15,151 nucleotides of DNA from an uncultured Eubacteriales bacterium. GTDB taxonomy: Bacteria > Bacillota > Clostridia > Christensenellales > Borkfalkiaceae. This document shows positions 1-9,700 of this stretch, in pieces. Location of the stretch: the NCBI GenBank assembly GCA_902465495.1, contig CABQND010000049.1, positions 1-15,151 of the forward strand, read 5' to 3'. A program made the position numbers and the translations under genes. The notes under the pieces were generated by a model, which saw only the letters and a list, made by a program, of their open reading frames with translations, had not been told where the DNA came from and did no database searches. Each line of letters starts with the position of its first letter. Positions within the stretch are counted from its first letter, which is position 1.

Positions 1-9
1 CCTGTTTTT

Positions 10-42
10 AAACGCGCCGCGCAAATCTTGCGCGGCGCGTTT
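10..42 (-). terminator. GC-rich terminator hairpin after the GH2 gene
   Basis: A perfect 15-bp stem (10-24 pairs with 28-42) with a 3-nt loop begins three bases after the GH2 stop codon. The stem core is almost pure GC and is closed by AAA/TTT at its base. On the minus strand only three T residues, part of the stem, follow the GC core, and then the sequence turns to A. The U-tract is therefore weak, although the hairpin itself is very stable. It is the natural end of the long minus-strand operon. It could also act on a gene entering from the other side, since the stem is symmetric. Confidence 0.75.
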
Positions 43-44
43 GA

Positions 45-1778
45 TCAAATACGATTGATTTTTGCGATCTCTTCAACAGGAACTTTGGGCGTCCGATCTG
101 CACGAAGAATACCGTTGACTTCCTGTTCGACGTCGGTGATCTGCGTATAACAATATCCGCTGATGTGCATCTTCGAAATCGCCGAAACGAGCGAGCGAAG
201 GCGTGCGATATATTCCTCGTCGCTCTTTACGCCTGCGCCGTAACCCCAGCCGTTCTTTTCGTCGTTGACATACGCCGTTCCGCCGAATTCGCTCATCACG
301 ATCGGCTGGCCCTCGTAGCGGTACCCTTCCGCATACGGCAAAAACTGCGAATTGCCTGCATCCCCTTCGGTCAATTTGCGGATGTCATCGTAGAAAGAAT
401 ACAGTTTTTCGCCGTCTTGTTCATAGTGATGCAAGGTCAAAATATCGCTTTTGGCATGCATCCATCCGTCGTTGGATATAACGGGACGCATCGGATCGAA
501 GTTTTTTGTCAAATAATACAGTGCGGTCGCAAGTGCAGACTGCCGTCCGTTGGTAAAAATGTTGCGCACCCCCCAGCTTTCGTTAAAAATGACCCAGGTA
601 ACGACGCTCGGATGGTTATAATTTTGCCGTACGATCTGTATCCATTCGTTTACGATGCGTTCGGACGCCTCGTCCGAATACCAGTGATTGGACGGAAGCT
701 CACACCAGACAACAAAGCCTAAAATATCCGCATAATACAAAAACACGTCGTCCTCAACTTTCTGATGTTTGCGCACGCCGTTGAACCCCATTTCTTTGCT
801 CAGACGGATGTCACGCTCGATCGCTTCTTCCGAAGGCGGCGTGATACCCGACTCGGGCCAATATCCCTGATCGAGCAGAAGACGAAGATAATACGGCAGA
901 TTATTGAAGAGCAGCTTTCCGTCTTTGGCAACAAATTCGCGCAGTCCGAAATAACTTCCGACCGTATCGACCTTTTTTCCGCCCTGCCACACCTCGATCT
1001 CAACGTCATACAAGGCGGGGGACCAAACCGACCACTGCTCCACCTGATAGGTGAGCGCGCCGCTGTCCAGTCGCACACAAACCTCGTTTTCCGCATCACG
1101 TGCATTCACGCACACATCCTGTACGGGTTTTCCGTCAAAAGAAATCGCGATACGTACCTGTGCATCCGCGCACGGGTGCGACACTCCGACCGAAAAAGTG
1201 ACGGAATTATCCTGCAAAGAAGGTGTCATTTTCAGTTCGGTCAAATGCTGTTTGTCGACGTATTCCAGCCATACACTCTTCCAGATGCCCGTTGTCTGCA
1301 CATACCAGCAACCGAAATTTTCACGTTCCCAGCGCTGTTTTCCGCGCACCTGCACGGGAGAGTTGCTGTCGGTACATTTGATGCAGAGCGTTCCCCTGTT
1401 CCCTCGCAGATAGGGCGTCACATCGACGCAAAAGCGAGTATATGCACCGACATGCCTGCCGACAAAACTTCCGTTGACATACACTTCCGTCTCATAATCG
1501 GCGCCACCGATATACAGAAGCGTACGTTTGCCCGCTTTCCCTTCGATCTCACGCGAATACCAGACTGCTTCATGAAAGGAAGTATCCCCGATGCCGCTCT
1601 TCTTTGTTTCATAAGTAAAAGGAACGCAAATGGTGCGCGCAAGGTCACCTTTTTTCGCCGCCGCATCATTTACTTCTTCGCCGAATGCAAATTTCCATGT
1701 GCCGTTCAGGCTCTTCCAATCTTTTCGCACAAACTGCGGGCGCGGGTGTCCCGCAATGTAACACTTTGTATGTTTCAT
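45..1778 (-). CDS. Cytoplasmic glycoside hydrolase family 2 enzyme
   Basis: This 577-residue protein has the GH2 layout: a sugar-binding beta-sandwich (about 15-172), an immunoglobulin-like domain (about 178-283) and a TIM barrel (about 285-577). The barrel carries the acid/base motif VIFNES with N399-E400 and the nucleophile motif VMSEFGG with E497, so the retaining double-displacement machinery is present. There is no signal peptide or membrane segment, so it should act in the cytoplasm on sugars brought in by the ABC importer upstream. The start is supported by AGGAG six bases before the ATG. It is the last gene of the operon, 40 bp after the second GH43 gene. It is shorter than classical beta-galactosidases, and the usual HYP segment of beta-galactosidases and glucuronidases is replaced by VRKHQK (335-340). 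Family membership is firm. The substrate is not: galactoside, arabinoside, galactofuranoside and glucuronide are all open. Confidence 0.93.
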   Translation of the reverse strand: MKHTKCYIAGHPRPQFVRKDWKSLNGTWKFAFGEEVNDAAAKKGDLARTICVPFTYETKKSGIGDTSFHEAVWYSREIEGKAGKRTLLYIGGADYETEVYVNGSFVGRHVGAYTRFCVDVTPYLRGNRGTLCIKCTDSNSPVQVRGKQRWERENFGCWYVQTTGIWKSVWLEYVDKQHLTELKMTPSLQDNSVTFSVGVSHPCADAQVRIAISFDGKPVQDVCVNARDAENEVCVRLDSGALTYQVEQWSVWSPALYDVEIEVWQGGKKVDTVGSYFGLREFVAKDGKLLFNNLPYYLRLLLDQGYWPESGITPPSEEAIERDIRLSKEMGFNGVRKHQKVEDDVFLYYADILGFVVWCELPSNHWYSDEASERIVNEWIQIVRQNYNHPSVVTWVIFNESWGVRNIFTNGRQSALATALYYLTKNFDPMRPVISNDGWMHAKSDILTLHHYEQDGEKLYSFYDDIRKLTEGDAGNSQFLPYAEGYRYEGQPIVMSEFGGTAYVNDEKNGWGYGAGVKSDEEYIARLRSLVSAISKMHISGYCYTQITDVEQEVNGILRADRTPKVPVEEIAKINRI

Positions 1779-1799
1779 AAAACTCTCCTGTCCGAATAT

Positions 1800-1814
1800 G
1801 CGGCATTTGGCCGC
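1800..1814 (-). other. Small intercistronic hairpin between GH43 and GH2
   Basis: The 40-bp gap between the second GH43 gene and the GH2 gene holds a 5-bp GC stem (GCGGC/GCCGC) with a 5-nt loop. No T-tract follows on the minus strand, so it is not a convincing terminator. It may slow ribosomes or nucleases, or it may be chance in GC-rich sequence. The GH2 ribosome binding site lies just beyond it. Confidence 0.35.
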
Positions 1815-1818
1815 GTTC

Positions 1819-4212
1819 TCATTTTAAAATGTTATACGTAAAATCCAGAAGCTCGATCTGCCCTGCCGCGGAATAGACGCCGAGATATCCGCTTGTAAAC
1901 GCATGATCGTCCGTATATTCCAGTTTGCTGTTTCCGTCCAAAATAACGGACAAAGTACCGTTTTTTGCGCTGACTTTCACGGTGTGCGCGTTCCCGTCCG
2001 AAACGGAAGGCGCGCGCGCCGAAACCAGCATCTCATCGCCGTAATCAAAGCGGCGCAAAGTCATGATCTGCCCCGTGAATTGCAGATAATATCCGCGCCA
2101 CGACTGTTTCGGCTGTGCCGTAAACCACGAATAATAGTTCTCGCGAAGCATAAATCCCGCATCCGCATTCGCCGAAAGGCAAAAAGTCAGTTCGGTTTCA
2201 AAATCGGTGATGCCCGCATTTCCCCAATGCGCCGCCCCCGGCACGTCGCCGCCCGAAACGCGAACGGTCTCGCCCACCGAAACATCGCCGCTCAACGGCT
2301 GAAAAGCCGAAAGGGAAAGGTTTTCAGGCATTTCCGCCCCCGCGCGCACATCAAAGAGAATGATCCCCGCTTTTCCCGAAAGCACTTCGACTTTCATGGC
2401 TTTGACACCTTTTTCCGCATTCATTCTGCCCAGCGTCACGTTCACTGCTTCCATTTCCGCTTCGCTTGCCGGATCGATCTCGGCGATAAGCTCGCTTTCA
2501 CCTATGACTATGCGCAGTTTTGCCTTTTCTCCCGTCAAAACACGTGCCGAAACGGAATACATCCCGTCTTCGGGAACGTCGACGGCGTACTTGACCCAAT
2601 CGCCCTTTGCAAGGCATACGGCGTTTTCGTCATCGCGCGTCTCTACGATACTCTGTTTCTCACCGACGCGCACACCGCCCGAAACCAGCTCCGCGCCTTT
2701 GATACAAAAACCTCGCATCTCGCCTTTCAAGTACGAAGTTGCGGGAAATTTCGTCGGAAAATTTTTGGGGGCTTCAAAATCGGAAGTGCCGAACACGTCG
2801 TTCGTGAACGCAGTATATTGCACCCCCTCACGGACGGCATACCCCACCGCGCCGGGCGAGGCTTGCGCCGCATATTCGATCGCGCGCATGTTGTTGAGGT
2901 ATATGTATCCGATCCCGTCGCCGTTTTCGACGCGCACCGTATTGATTTTATCCGATGCAAACGCAATTGATTTCGCGGCGATCTCTTGTCCGTCTTTGAA
3001 AAGGGCGATCGTGCCGTCTTCCAGTGTGATGCAATACTTGTCACCAAAGTAGAGTTTTTGCCCGCTCTGCGGCACAAAATTGAACTCTGCCGTAAAATAC
3101 CCCTGCACGTTGCCGAGCGTAAACACACCGTTCTTTTCCGTGAGCGCATCCCCCGATGCCGCCGATGCAGCGGGTTGTGCAGGCACCAGCACGGGACGGT
3201 GCGTCACGCCGTTGGCGGTGAGCAGCCCGCCCGAAGGAAGGTATCTGTCCAGATTATACCGCCGCGCAGGTCCGTTTCCGACCAAACTGTGATATGCAGT
3301 GTAGATCGAATCGAGGTCCGGCCCTACAAAATTGCTGCTGTGCCCCAGCCCGCGGTGGTCCGTATCGGTATCGATGATCGTGACGTTGTCGCGCGGCTGT
3401 ACGAACGAAGAGAGATCGGAAAGATCTTTCGCGTAAGAATATGCCACGCGGTAACCGTCGGAGATGACATGGTTTCCTGTATATGTGAGATAGCTGTACT
3501 CCCCGCGGCGAAAAATGCCCGGCCCTTCGATCCAATGCCGCAAGTTAGCGTCACCCAGCGGCTGCGCCTTTCCGATCGTTTCGGGGCGAATGTTCTCCGC
3601 ATCCATGATCTCGTTGAATTGCAATCCTGCGGGAGTAGACGTGTGCATGATATACAGTTTACCGTCGTCCGAAACATAAAACGAGCCGTCAATGCCCATT
3701 CCGAGATTTCCGTAATCGATACTGCCCTCTTCGGCATTCGAAATGCTCCAAAGCACAAACCCCTCCGTAGGGCTTTCGGAGCGGTAGATGTAGTGCCCCT
3801 GTCCCGCGCGCGATTGACACAAATAAAAATACCCGTTGTAATACACGACTTCGGGAGCATACGCACCGTGTACGGTCGCCTCGCTCGGCGCGACAGCAAA
3901 CCCCTTGTCCGTCCAATGCACTGCATCTTCCGATTCAAACACCTTGATGCCGTCGCAGGGATCGGAAGTGGAAGGATACAGATAATATTTTCCGTTCCAG
4001 CGCATCACAAACGGATCGCCGATTCCGTACTGCCCGCCGGGACCCGTCGCGGCGCTCTCGCCCCACTGCCCTTCGATCTCGATACAATTTTCGTACCGTT
4101 CCCGTTCGGGCGGGACGTACGCGATCTCCTCATGCTTTGCGGCGCATCCGCCCAACGCGGCCGCCGCCATGATCGCCGCCATAATCAAAGCTCCTCGCTT
4201 TTTGTTCCGCAT
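1819..4212 (-). CDS. Second GH43-type glycosidase lipoprotein
   Basis: This is a 797-residue lipoprotein. A short basic N-terminus and an alanine-rich hydrophobic stretch lead to lipobox LGGC with C23, so it should be anchored on the outer face of the membrane. Residues about 45-340 form a GH43 five-bladed propeller with the three expected carboxylates: D66 in GIGDPF (base), D175 in GIDGS (pKa modulator) and E229 in WIEGP (acid). A histidine in GHSS (H291) is also conserved. After it come a LamG/concanavalin-like domain (about 365-475), a CBM6-like beta-sandwich (about 495-625) and a second LamG-like domain (about 640-797). The neighbouring upstream gene has the same order, so the two are paralogues. 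GH43 members usually release arabinofuranose or xylose from plant polysaccharides by inversion; which one applies here is unknown. The start is set by AAAAGGAA five bases before ATG, immediately after a terminator-like hairpin. Confidence 0.92.
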   Translation of the reverse strand: MRNKKRGALIMAAIMAAAALGGCAAKHEEIAYVPPERERYENCIEIEGQWGESAATGPGGQYGIGDPFVMRWNGKYYLYPSTSDPCDGIKVFESEDAVHWTDKGFAVAPSEATVHGAYAPEVVYYNGYFYLCQSRAGQGHYIYRSESPTEGFVLWSISNAEEGSIDYGNLGMGIDGSFYVSDDGKLYIMHTSTPAGLQFNEIMDAENIRPETIGKAQPLGDANLRHWIEGPGIFRRGEYSYLTYTGNHVISDGYRVAYSYAKDLSDLSSFVQPRDNVTIIDTDTDHRGLGHSSNFVGPDLDSIYTAYHSLVGNGPARRYNLDRYLPSGGLLTANGVTHRPVLVPAQPAASAASGDALTEKNGVFTLGNVQGYFTAEFNFVPQSGQKLYFGDKYCITLEDGTIALFKDGQEIAAKSIAFASDKINTVRVENGDGIGYIYLNNMRAIEYAAQASPGAVGYAVREGVQYTAFTNDVFGTSDFEAPKNFPTKFPATSYLKGEMRGFCIKGAELVSGGVRVGEKQSIVETRDDENAVCLAKGDWVKYAVDVPEDGMYSVSARVLTGEKAKLRIVIGESELIAEIDPASEAEMEAVNVTLGRMNAEKGVKAMKVEVLSGKAGIILFDVRAGAEMPENLSLSAFQPLSGDVSVGETVRVSGGDVPGAAHWGNAGITDFETELTFCLSANADAGFMLRENYYSWFTAQPKQSWRGYYLQFTGQIMTLRRFDYGDEMLVSARAPSVSDGNAHTVKVSAKNGTLSVILDGNSKLEYTDDHAFTSGYLGVYSAAGQIELLDFTYNILK

Positions 4213-4225
4213 AATTGTTCCTTTT

Positions 4226-4256
4226 AAAAAGCGGAGAGCCGCATGCGGCTCTCCGC
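4226..4256 (-). terminator. Intrinsic terminator-like palindrome between the two GH43 genes
   Basis: A perfect 26-bp palindrome (4231-4256, half-site GCGGAGAGCCGCA) is followed on the minus strand by five T residues (4226-4230). It starts ten bases after the first GH43 stop codon. The T-tract runs straight into the AAAAGGAA ribosome binding site of the second GH43 gene. It looks like a partial terminator or an mRNA 3'-end stabiliser inside the operon. No separate promoter is evident in the remaining gap, so the downstream genes probably depend on read-through. Confidence 0.75.
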
Positions 4257-4266
4257 AATCGTTCGA

Positions 4267-6747
4267 TCAGGCGTAAATTTTCAGATTGCGGTATATGACC
4301 GCCGCCCCGTTTGTGTACAATCCGATTTTGCCGTTCGAGAATCCCCAAGTATCGGTATACGTAAACAGGAGAGTTTCTCCCGACCAGGCCGTAATCGTGT
4401 TGCCGCGCACCTGAATTTTCAGCGGCACAAACACGTCGCTTGTCTTGAAAGGATTGCCCTGTACAAAAGTTGCGAGGTTGGACTGCGATCCGTCCGCATA
4501 ATTGAGCTCATCCAACACGACCTGATTATTATTGACCGCCAGATAATACCCTTGTATGCTCGTATAGGCGTCGTACGAAGATGCGGCGTAATTCTGTGCA
4601 TGGAACACGATCCCGGCCGTCGACGTTCCCGTCGCACCTTCGAGTTTGATCTCTACTTCCATTGTAAAATCACCGAGCGTATTGTCGCCGAAATATACAA
4701 GTTGACGCGTACCGGCTTTCGCATAATGTCCGCCGTCCTTGATCTTCCAGATCGTCTTGTAATCGACGCCCTTTTCCACATATTCTCCAAGGGAAGCCTC
4801 AAACTGCGGCGACTGCGCGGACGCTTCTACAAAACGCAATCCTGCAAATGCAATCTCCTCCGAAAGCGATTCGATCTTTACAATGTTTGCACCCTTTTGC
4901 AAGTCCGCCTCCATTACGACTGCCTTGACATATTCACCTTCTTCCGCCTCGATCGCGGGCAACTTGCATTTGAAGGCCGTTTCATTGCCGATACGGATAC
5001 CGACTTCTTTTCCGCCATCGCTTTCGCGGTAAATGAGTTCGATCGCGTATCTGCCGCCTTCGCGCGCATTGACCAAATAACTTACAAAATCTTCTTTTGC
5101 AAGCGTCATACTCTTAACGCCTGCAAGATTTCCCTCTTCAATCACCGCAACACCGCTCTTGTCGCTCAGGCTGAACGCATCGCAATAGGTATCTTCGCGA
5201 AGATACAGAGATGCTCCGATATACCCCGTCGCCTGTTTCGGTTCGCTCTCGTCGCTCATGCCCATAGCCACATTGCTAAAAGCGGTATAACCGACCTGTG
5301 CGTCCGCCGCAAGATCTTTATAACCGATCTTTCCGGCAGAAAATGTCGCAGACGCATCGTCGATTTTGGTCATTTCATCAAAGACAACATCTACCAGCCC
5401 GTCACGCGCCGCAACGCGCACAGCGTGCATTTTATCGGCGGAAAAAGCATTTTCGGTTTTGCCCTGTGCAATCTCGCTTCGCTGCCCGCCCTGCACCGTA
5501 AACAAAGAAATATTCTTTGCCGCAAGATCGATCGTAACTCCGGCATAATTATCTTCGTCCGTGTACGCAAAAACAAATGTCGAAGCGGTGCTTCCGCTCA
5601 CATTGAATTCTGCGGTAAAGTTTGCCGCCGCACTTTCCTTGCTGACAAGAAACGCGCCGCTCGTTTCAAATTTTTCGCCGTCCTTGCCCGTCGCATAAAA
5701 TGCGGGAAGAGCAGGTTTGACGCTCCCCTGCAACCCGGGGGATACCGACATCTGCTTTCCGTTAAAGGTCAGGCGGTCAATGCCGAGGCTGCGGTTGGGC
5801 CCGCCCGAAGAGTTGAGATAGTGATAGGCAAGATAATACGAATCCATATCCGGTCCCATCACCGTGGAAGAGTGCCCGATGCCTTTAAGTTCGCCTTCCG
5901 TTTCGAGAGCCAGCGGATTGTCCGCCGCGCGAGTGAACGCATTGCGGTCGATGCCGCCGTCCGTGCGCGAAAGGTTCTCTGCGGTCGCGTACGCGATACG
6001 ATACCCGTCCGACGTTACATGGTTGCCCGTATAGGTGAGATAATAGATCCCGTCCCGTTTGAGAACGTACGGTCCTTCCGTCCAGCCGCCGATGGATGTG
6101 CCGTTCAGTACGGGCGTCGCCGTCGCGTCGACCGTCAGCATATCCGTCATTTTCGCCATGCGGATCCCGGTATCGTCTGCATACAGGAAATATTTTTCTT
6201 CGTTATCGTCAATGAACACCGATCCGTCGATGCGAAGCCCGAAATTCTCCGTCGCCTTTACGAACGGACCTTCGGGCGAAGCGGAAGTCAGCACATAATG
6301 CCCGTACCCGCCCGGCGAAGTATACATATAAAATGTCCCGTCCCAATAATACACTTCGGGCGCGTATGCCGACGCCGTGATCGGATCTTGCGAGACATAC
6401 CCTTCTGTAAGCCCGTTGCCCGTCATCGGTGTCCAGTTCACGAGATCTGCCGATTTATACCCGCGTATCCCCGTCTGAAAATTGAGCGAAGAACAGTACA
6501 GATAATACATTCCGTTCCAACGCATCACAAAGGGGTCACCGATGCCATAGCCTTCCCACTGATTCGCAATGGTCGCCTCTTCACCGAGAAGATATTCGTT
6601 GTACGCGCGGTTGTCGTATGTGGTATAGGTCGTGTTCGGGTCGGTATATTCCTTCCCGTCTTCTCCGTCTTGAGAAGCGCAAGCAACCGATCCCAACAAC
6701 AAAAATGCCGAAAGAGCAAAAACAAGTGATTTTTTTAACAATTTCAT
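4267..6747 (-). CDS. First GH43-type glycosidase lipoprotein
   Basis: This is an 826-residue exported protein. A KK-containing N-terminus and hydrophobic stretch end at a lipobox-like SVAC with C23; serine at -3 is unusual but allowed by the PROSITE lipobox pattern. The GH43 catalytic domain spans about 60-345, with D71 in GIGDPF (base), D174 in RIDGS (pKa modulator), E224 in WTEGP (acid) and H292 in GHSS. It is followed by a LamG-like domain (about 372-497), a CBM6-like domain (about 508-642) and a C-terminal LamG/DUF1080-like domain (about 655-826). The accessory domains suggest binding to a polymer rather than only soluble sugar. It lies 15 bp after the large CBM9-type lipoprotein gene, and GGGGGAG seven bases before the ATG fixes the start. 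Arabinofuranosidase or xylosidase activity is the family-based expectation, and exo-galactanase is possible within GH43. Confidence 0.93.
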   Translation of the reverse strand: MKLLKKSLVFALSAFLLLGSVACASQDGEDGKEYTDPNTTYTTYDNRAYNEYLLGEEATIANQWEGYGIGDPFVMRWNGMYYLYCSSLNFQTGIRGYKSADLVNWTPMTGNGLTEGYVSQDPITASAYAPEVYYWDGTFYMYTSPGGYGHYVLTSASPEGPFVKATENFGLRIDGSVFIDDNEEKYFLYADDTGIRMAKMTDMLTVDATATPVLNGTSIGGWTEGPYVLKRDGIYYLTYTGNHVTSDGYRIAYATAENLSRTDGGIDRNAFTRAADNPLALETEGELKGIGHSSTVMGPDMDSYYLAYHYLNSSGGPNRSLGIDRLTFNGKQMSVSPGLQGSVKPALPAFYATGKDGEKFETSGAFLVSKESAAANFTAEFNVSGSTASTFVFAYTDEDNYAGVTIDLAAKNISLFTVQGGQRSEIAQGKTENAFSADKMHAVRVAARDGLVDVVFDEMTKIDDASATFSAGKIGYKDLAADAQVGYTAFSNVAMGMSDESEPKQATGYIGASLYLREDTYCDAFSLSDKSGVAVIEEGNLAGVKSMTLAKEDFVSYLVNAREGGRYAIELIYRESDGGKEVGIRIGNETAFKCKLPAIEAEEGEYVKAVVMEADLQKGANIVKIESLSEEIAFAGLRFVEASAQSPQFEASLGEYVEKGVDYKTIWKIKDGGHYAKAGTRQLVYFGDNTLGDFTMEVEIKLEGATGTSTAGIVFHAQNYAASSYDAYTSIQGYYLAVNNNQVVLDELNYADGSQSNLATFVQGNPFKTSDVFVPLKIQVRGNTITAWSGETLLFTYTDTWGFSNGKIGLYTNGAAVIYRNLKIYA

Positions 6748-6762
6748 GTTCGTTCTCCCCCT

Positions 6763-9700
6763 TTATGCGTTTGCCGCGGCATTGCTCGCCGCACGGTACA
6801 GGGTTCCGTCCGCTGCCACGCGGATATACTGCGACGCATGCGCAGCGTCCACGCCGCCTTTTTTGTCTACATGATCGAGATAGCAATCCCACCAAGGATC
6901 ATATAAAGTATGATCCCCGGCATTATGCGCAGCTTCGCGCATTGCTACGCCGAACACTTCGTCCGCGGCAATCCCCAGAGCTTCGTTAGTAATGGTATAC
7001 GAAACGGTGGTGATGCCGTTTTCGCGAGTGATCTGCGCCGTGCCGATTTTATCGCTATCCGCCGCAGACCACCAAGCCGCCGCTTTTCCGTACACATTCC
7101 CGTCGGATGCGATCTTGATCAGATAATCGACGTTCTCCCAACCGTTTACCGCTTCGCCGCGATCGATATAAATAAGGATCATTTCCCGCTCGCCGGTGCT
7201 GTACACCCCGAAATCGCCCGTCGAGATAAAGCGGAAAGTCACGCTGTCCGCCGAACGTTCCACTTTGGCGCGGAAATCGTCCGCGTATTCGGTCATTGCA
7301 TAGCTTGCGCCCTGCGCCGTCTCGTTGTTCAGTCCCGTTCCGAAACGGATGCGGTACGATTCGTGCTCGGCGGTATACACCGTCGTGTTGTCCGCCTTGG
7401 CATAGATTTCGTTGCGCGCGCCGATGCGGATATAATCCTGCGGCATTTCGGGTTGTACGTAAGCCCTTTTATTCGCGCCGAACATCGCAAAGCTATCCCA
7501 GCCGTCCCAGTCGTTTGCGGAGGACGAGAACTGTCCCGCAGAAATGCCGATCACTTCGTCGGAAGCGATGCCCATTTCCGCATTGACCTGTCCGAAGAAC
7601 GCGTACGGGAGGGTGAACGTCAGGACGGGTTTGCTGTCCGCGCCCGTGACCGTATATTTCATGGTAGCCGGAACGCTCTCATTTTTAGCTCCTTCGCCCC
7701 AATTGACGATGGTCAGCGTGCCGTCTGCGTTGAGATTGAAAAGATAATCGCTCAGATCGCGCGCATTGTCGCCCGCGCTCGTCTTGGTGTCGACGAACAG
7801 TTCCAGCCTGCCCGTGAAGGCGAGGCTGCCCTCGAAGCGGAATTCAAAGCCGACCTGCGAACGCGTCACATACCCTTCAAATTTTGCAAACTGATCGCTC
7901 TTGTCCGCGATAATTCCCGGCAATTTCGCATATTCCCGCCACAAATCGACGGTGCCGATATCAAAAGCGTCTTCCCCCGCCGCATCCGAAGCTTTATAAG
8001 CGATCGTTTTCGTGCAATATCCTTCTTTTTCGACGATGAGATTGCCATCCGCGCTCAAAAAGTTTTCGATCGTGAACGTTCCGTCCGCGCCCGTGTACGC
8101 ACACAGATCGCCGTTGCTTTCCGCATATACAAATGCGCCTTTCACGGGTCCGTTCACATTGCTGATCTTGCCCGTAAGCGTGATCGACGGAACGATATTG
8201 GTAGAAACCAAAACGACGTCCTTGGTATGCGTGTCGGCAGAGGCGAGCTGTTCCGCAGTGAAAGCAAATTCCTGCGCCGCATAGTCCGCTTTTTCAAATC
8301 GGAGAGTAATGTTTGCCGCCGTGCCGATGCCTTCGATCTCGTATTCGCCGCTCGCATTTGTCGTTGCCGAAAACGAAGTGCCCGTGACCGTTACAGTCAC
8401 ACCCTCGATCGGCGCGCCCGTCTGCGAATCGGTCACCGTACCGGAAATGGATACAAGCTGCAATTCCAGCGTCACGTTCTCGGTGTATTTGCCGCTCGTG
8501 TTGAAGTACCCCGCGGGAACGGTCGTGGTCTTGCCGACGTAGCCTTTGCAGGAGTAGGAGATCTCGACCGCTTCTTCGGTCATGGGAATGCGCATGGACC
8601 AGTCGCCCCTGCCGTCCGTCGTCGCCGTATTGCCCGACGCCGTGACGGTCACGCCCGCCATACCGGCATTGCCCGAAAGGACGACCAGCGCGTAGTTGCT
8701 CTCCGACGCGTACAGTTCGTTGCGCGCGCCGACGCGCACATAGTCTTTGGGAAGTTCGGGTGCTACAAACTCCAGATTGTTGAATCCTTTTTCGGTAAAG
8801 TTCCAGCCGTCCCAATCTTTCGCCGAAGTGGACCACTGTCCCAACGAGATACCGAATACTTCGGTCCGCTCGATGCCGAGATAGCTGTAAGGAATAAAGA
8901 AGGTGCTTTCATAGCCCGTCGAACCGTTGTACAAAAGCTCATAGATCAAGCCTGTAAACAGGAAGCTGCCACCCGCATAGTGCGTTCCTTCGATTGCTCC
9001 GGAATCCGTCAGATCGAACCGCCAGCAACTCGTATCCACCTCGCGCGAAGCCGCACTGTCTTTCGTATCGAGATACAATTCGATTCGCCCGCTGAGTCTG
9101 CCCGATCCCTCAAAGCGGAACAAAATTCCCGTCAGCGTACGGGTAATGTACGCTGTACTGTTGGCAAATTGCGCCGTTTTGAACGCAAACGGCCCCGCGA
9201 CCGCCGCGGGCAGATTGATGCTGACGTCACCGACCTTCGTCGTACCGTCCGCCTGCAAATTTCTTACGGAGATCTTCGTTTCGCTGTCTTCGTACCCGGT
9301 CTTACTGACGATCAGCGTCACATCTTGCGTTGCGGGAATGTTCGCGATCGAGAAAGAGCCGTCCGAGCCGCTTTCTGTTTGCAAATCCAATCCGTCAACA
9401 CGCACCGTCGCTCCCGCGACGATCCCGTTCGCAACGTTTTTCACCGTGCCGGTGATCGTCGTCTTGGCGACCGTCTGTTCATTTTGCAGAGAGATGTTTT
9501 TCAGCACCCTGCCGCCGTCTGCCGCGCGCAGTTCGTCGCGCGTATAGGTCACGCGGCCGGTAAGATACCCGCTCCTTTGCGCCGTCACTTCATACGACTG
9601 ATCGGGCGCCACCGACCCGAAGGTATAGTACCCTTGCGCGTCCGTTTCCGTTTCTTTTTCTTCGCCGCCGATCGTCGCCGAAAGAGTTACCCCTTCCAAC

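Noticed and set aside
1809..1822. A second cre-like sequence overlapping the stop codon of the second GH43 gene.
   Set aside because: It has at least two mismatches to the consensus, overlaps a GC-rich hairpin, and no promoter is nearby.
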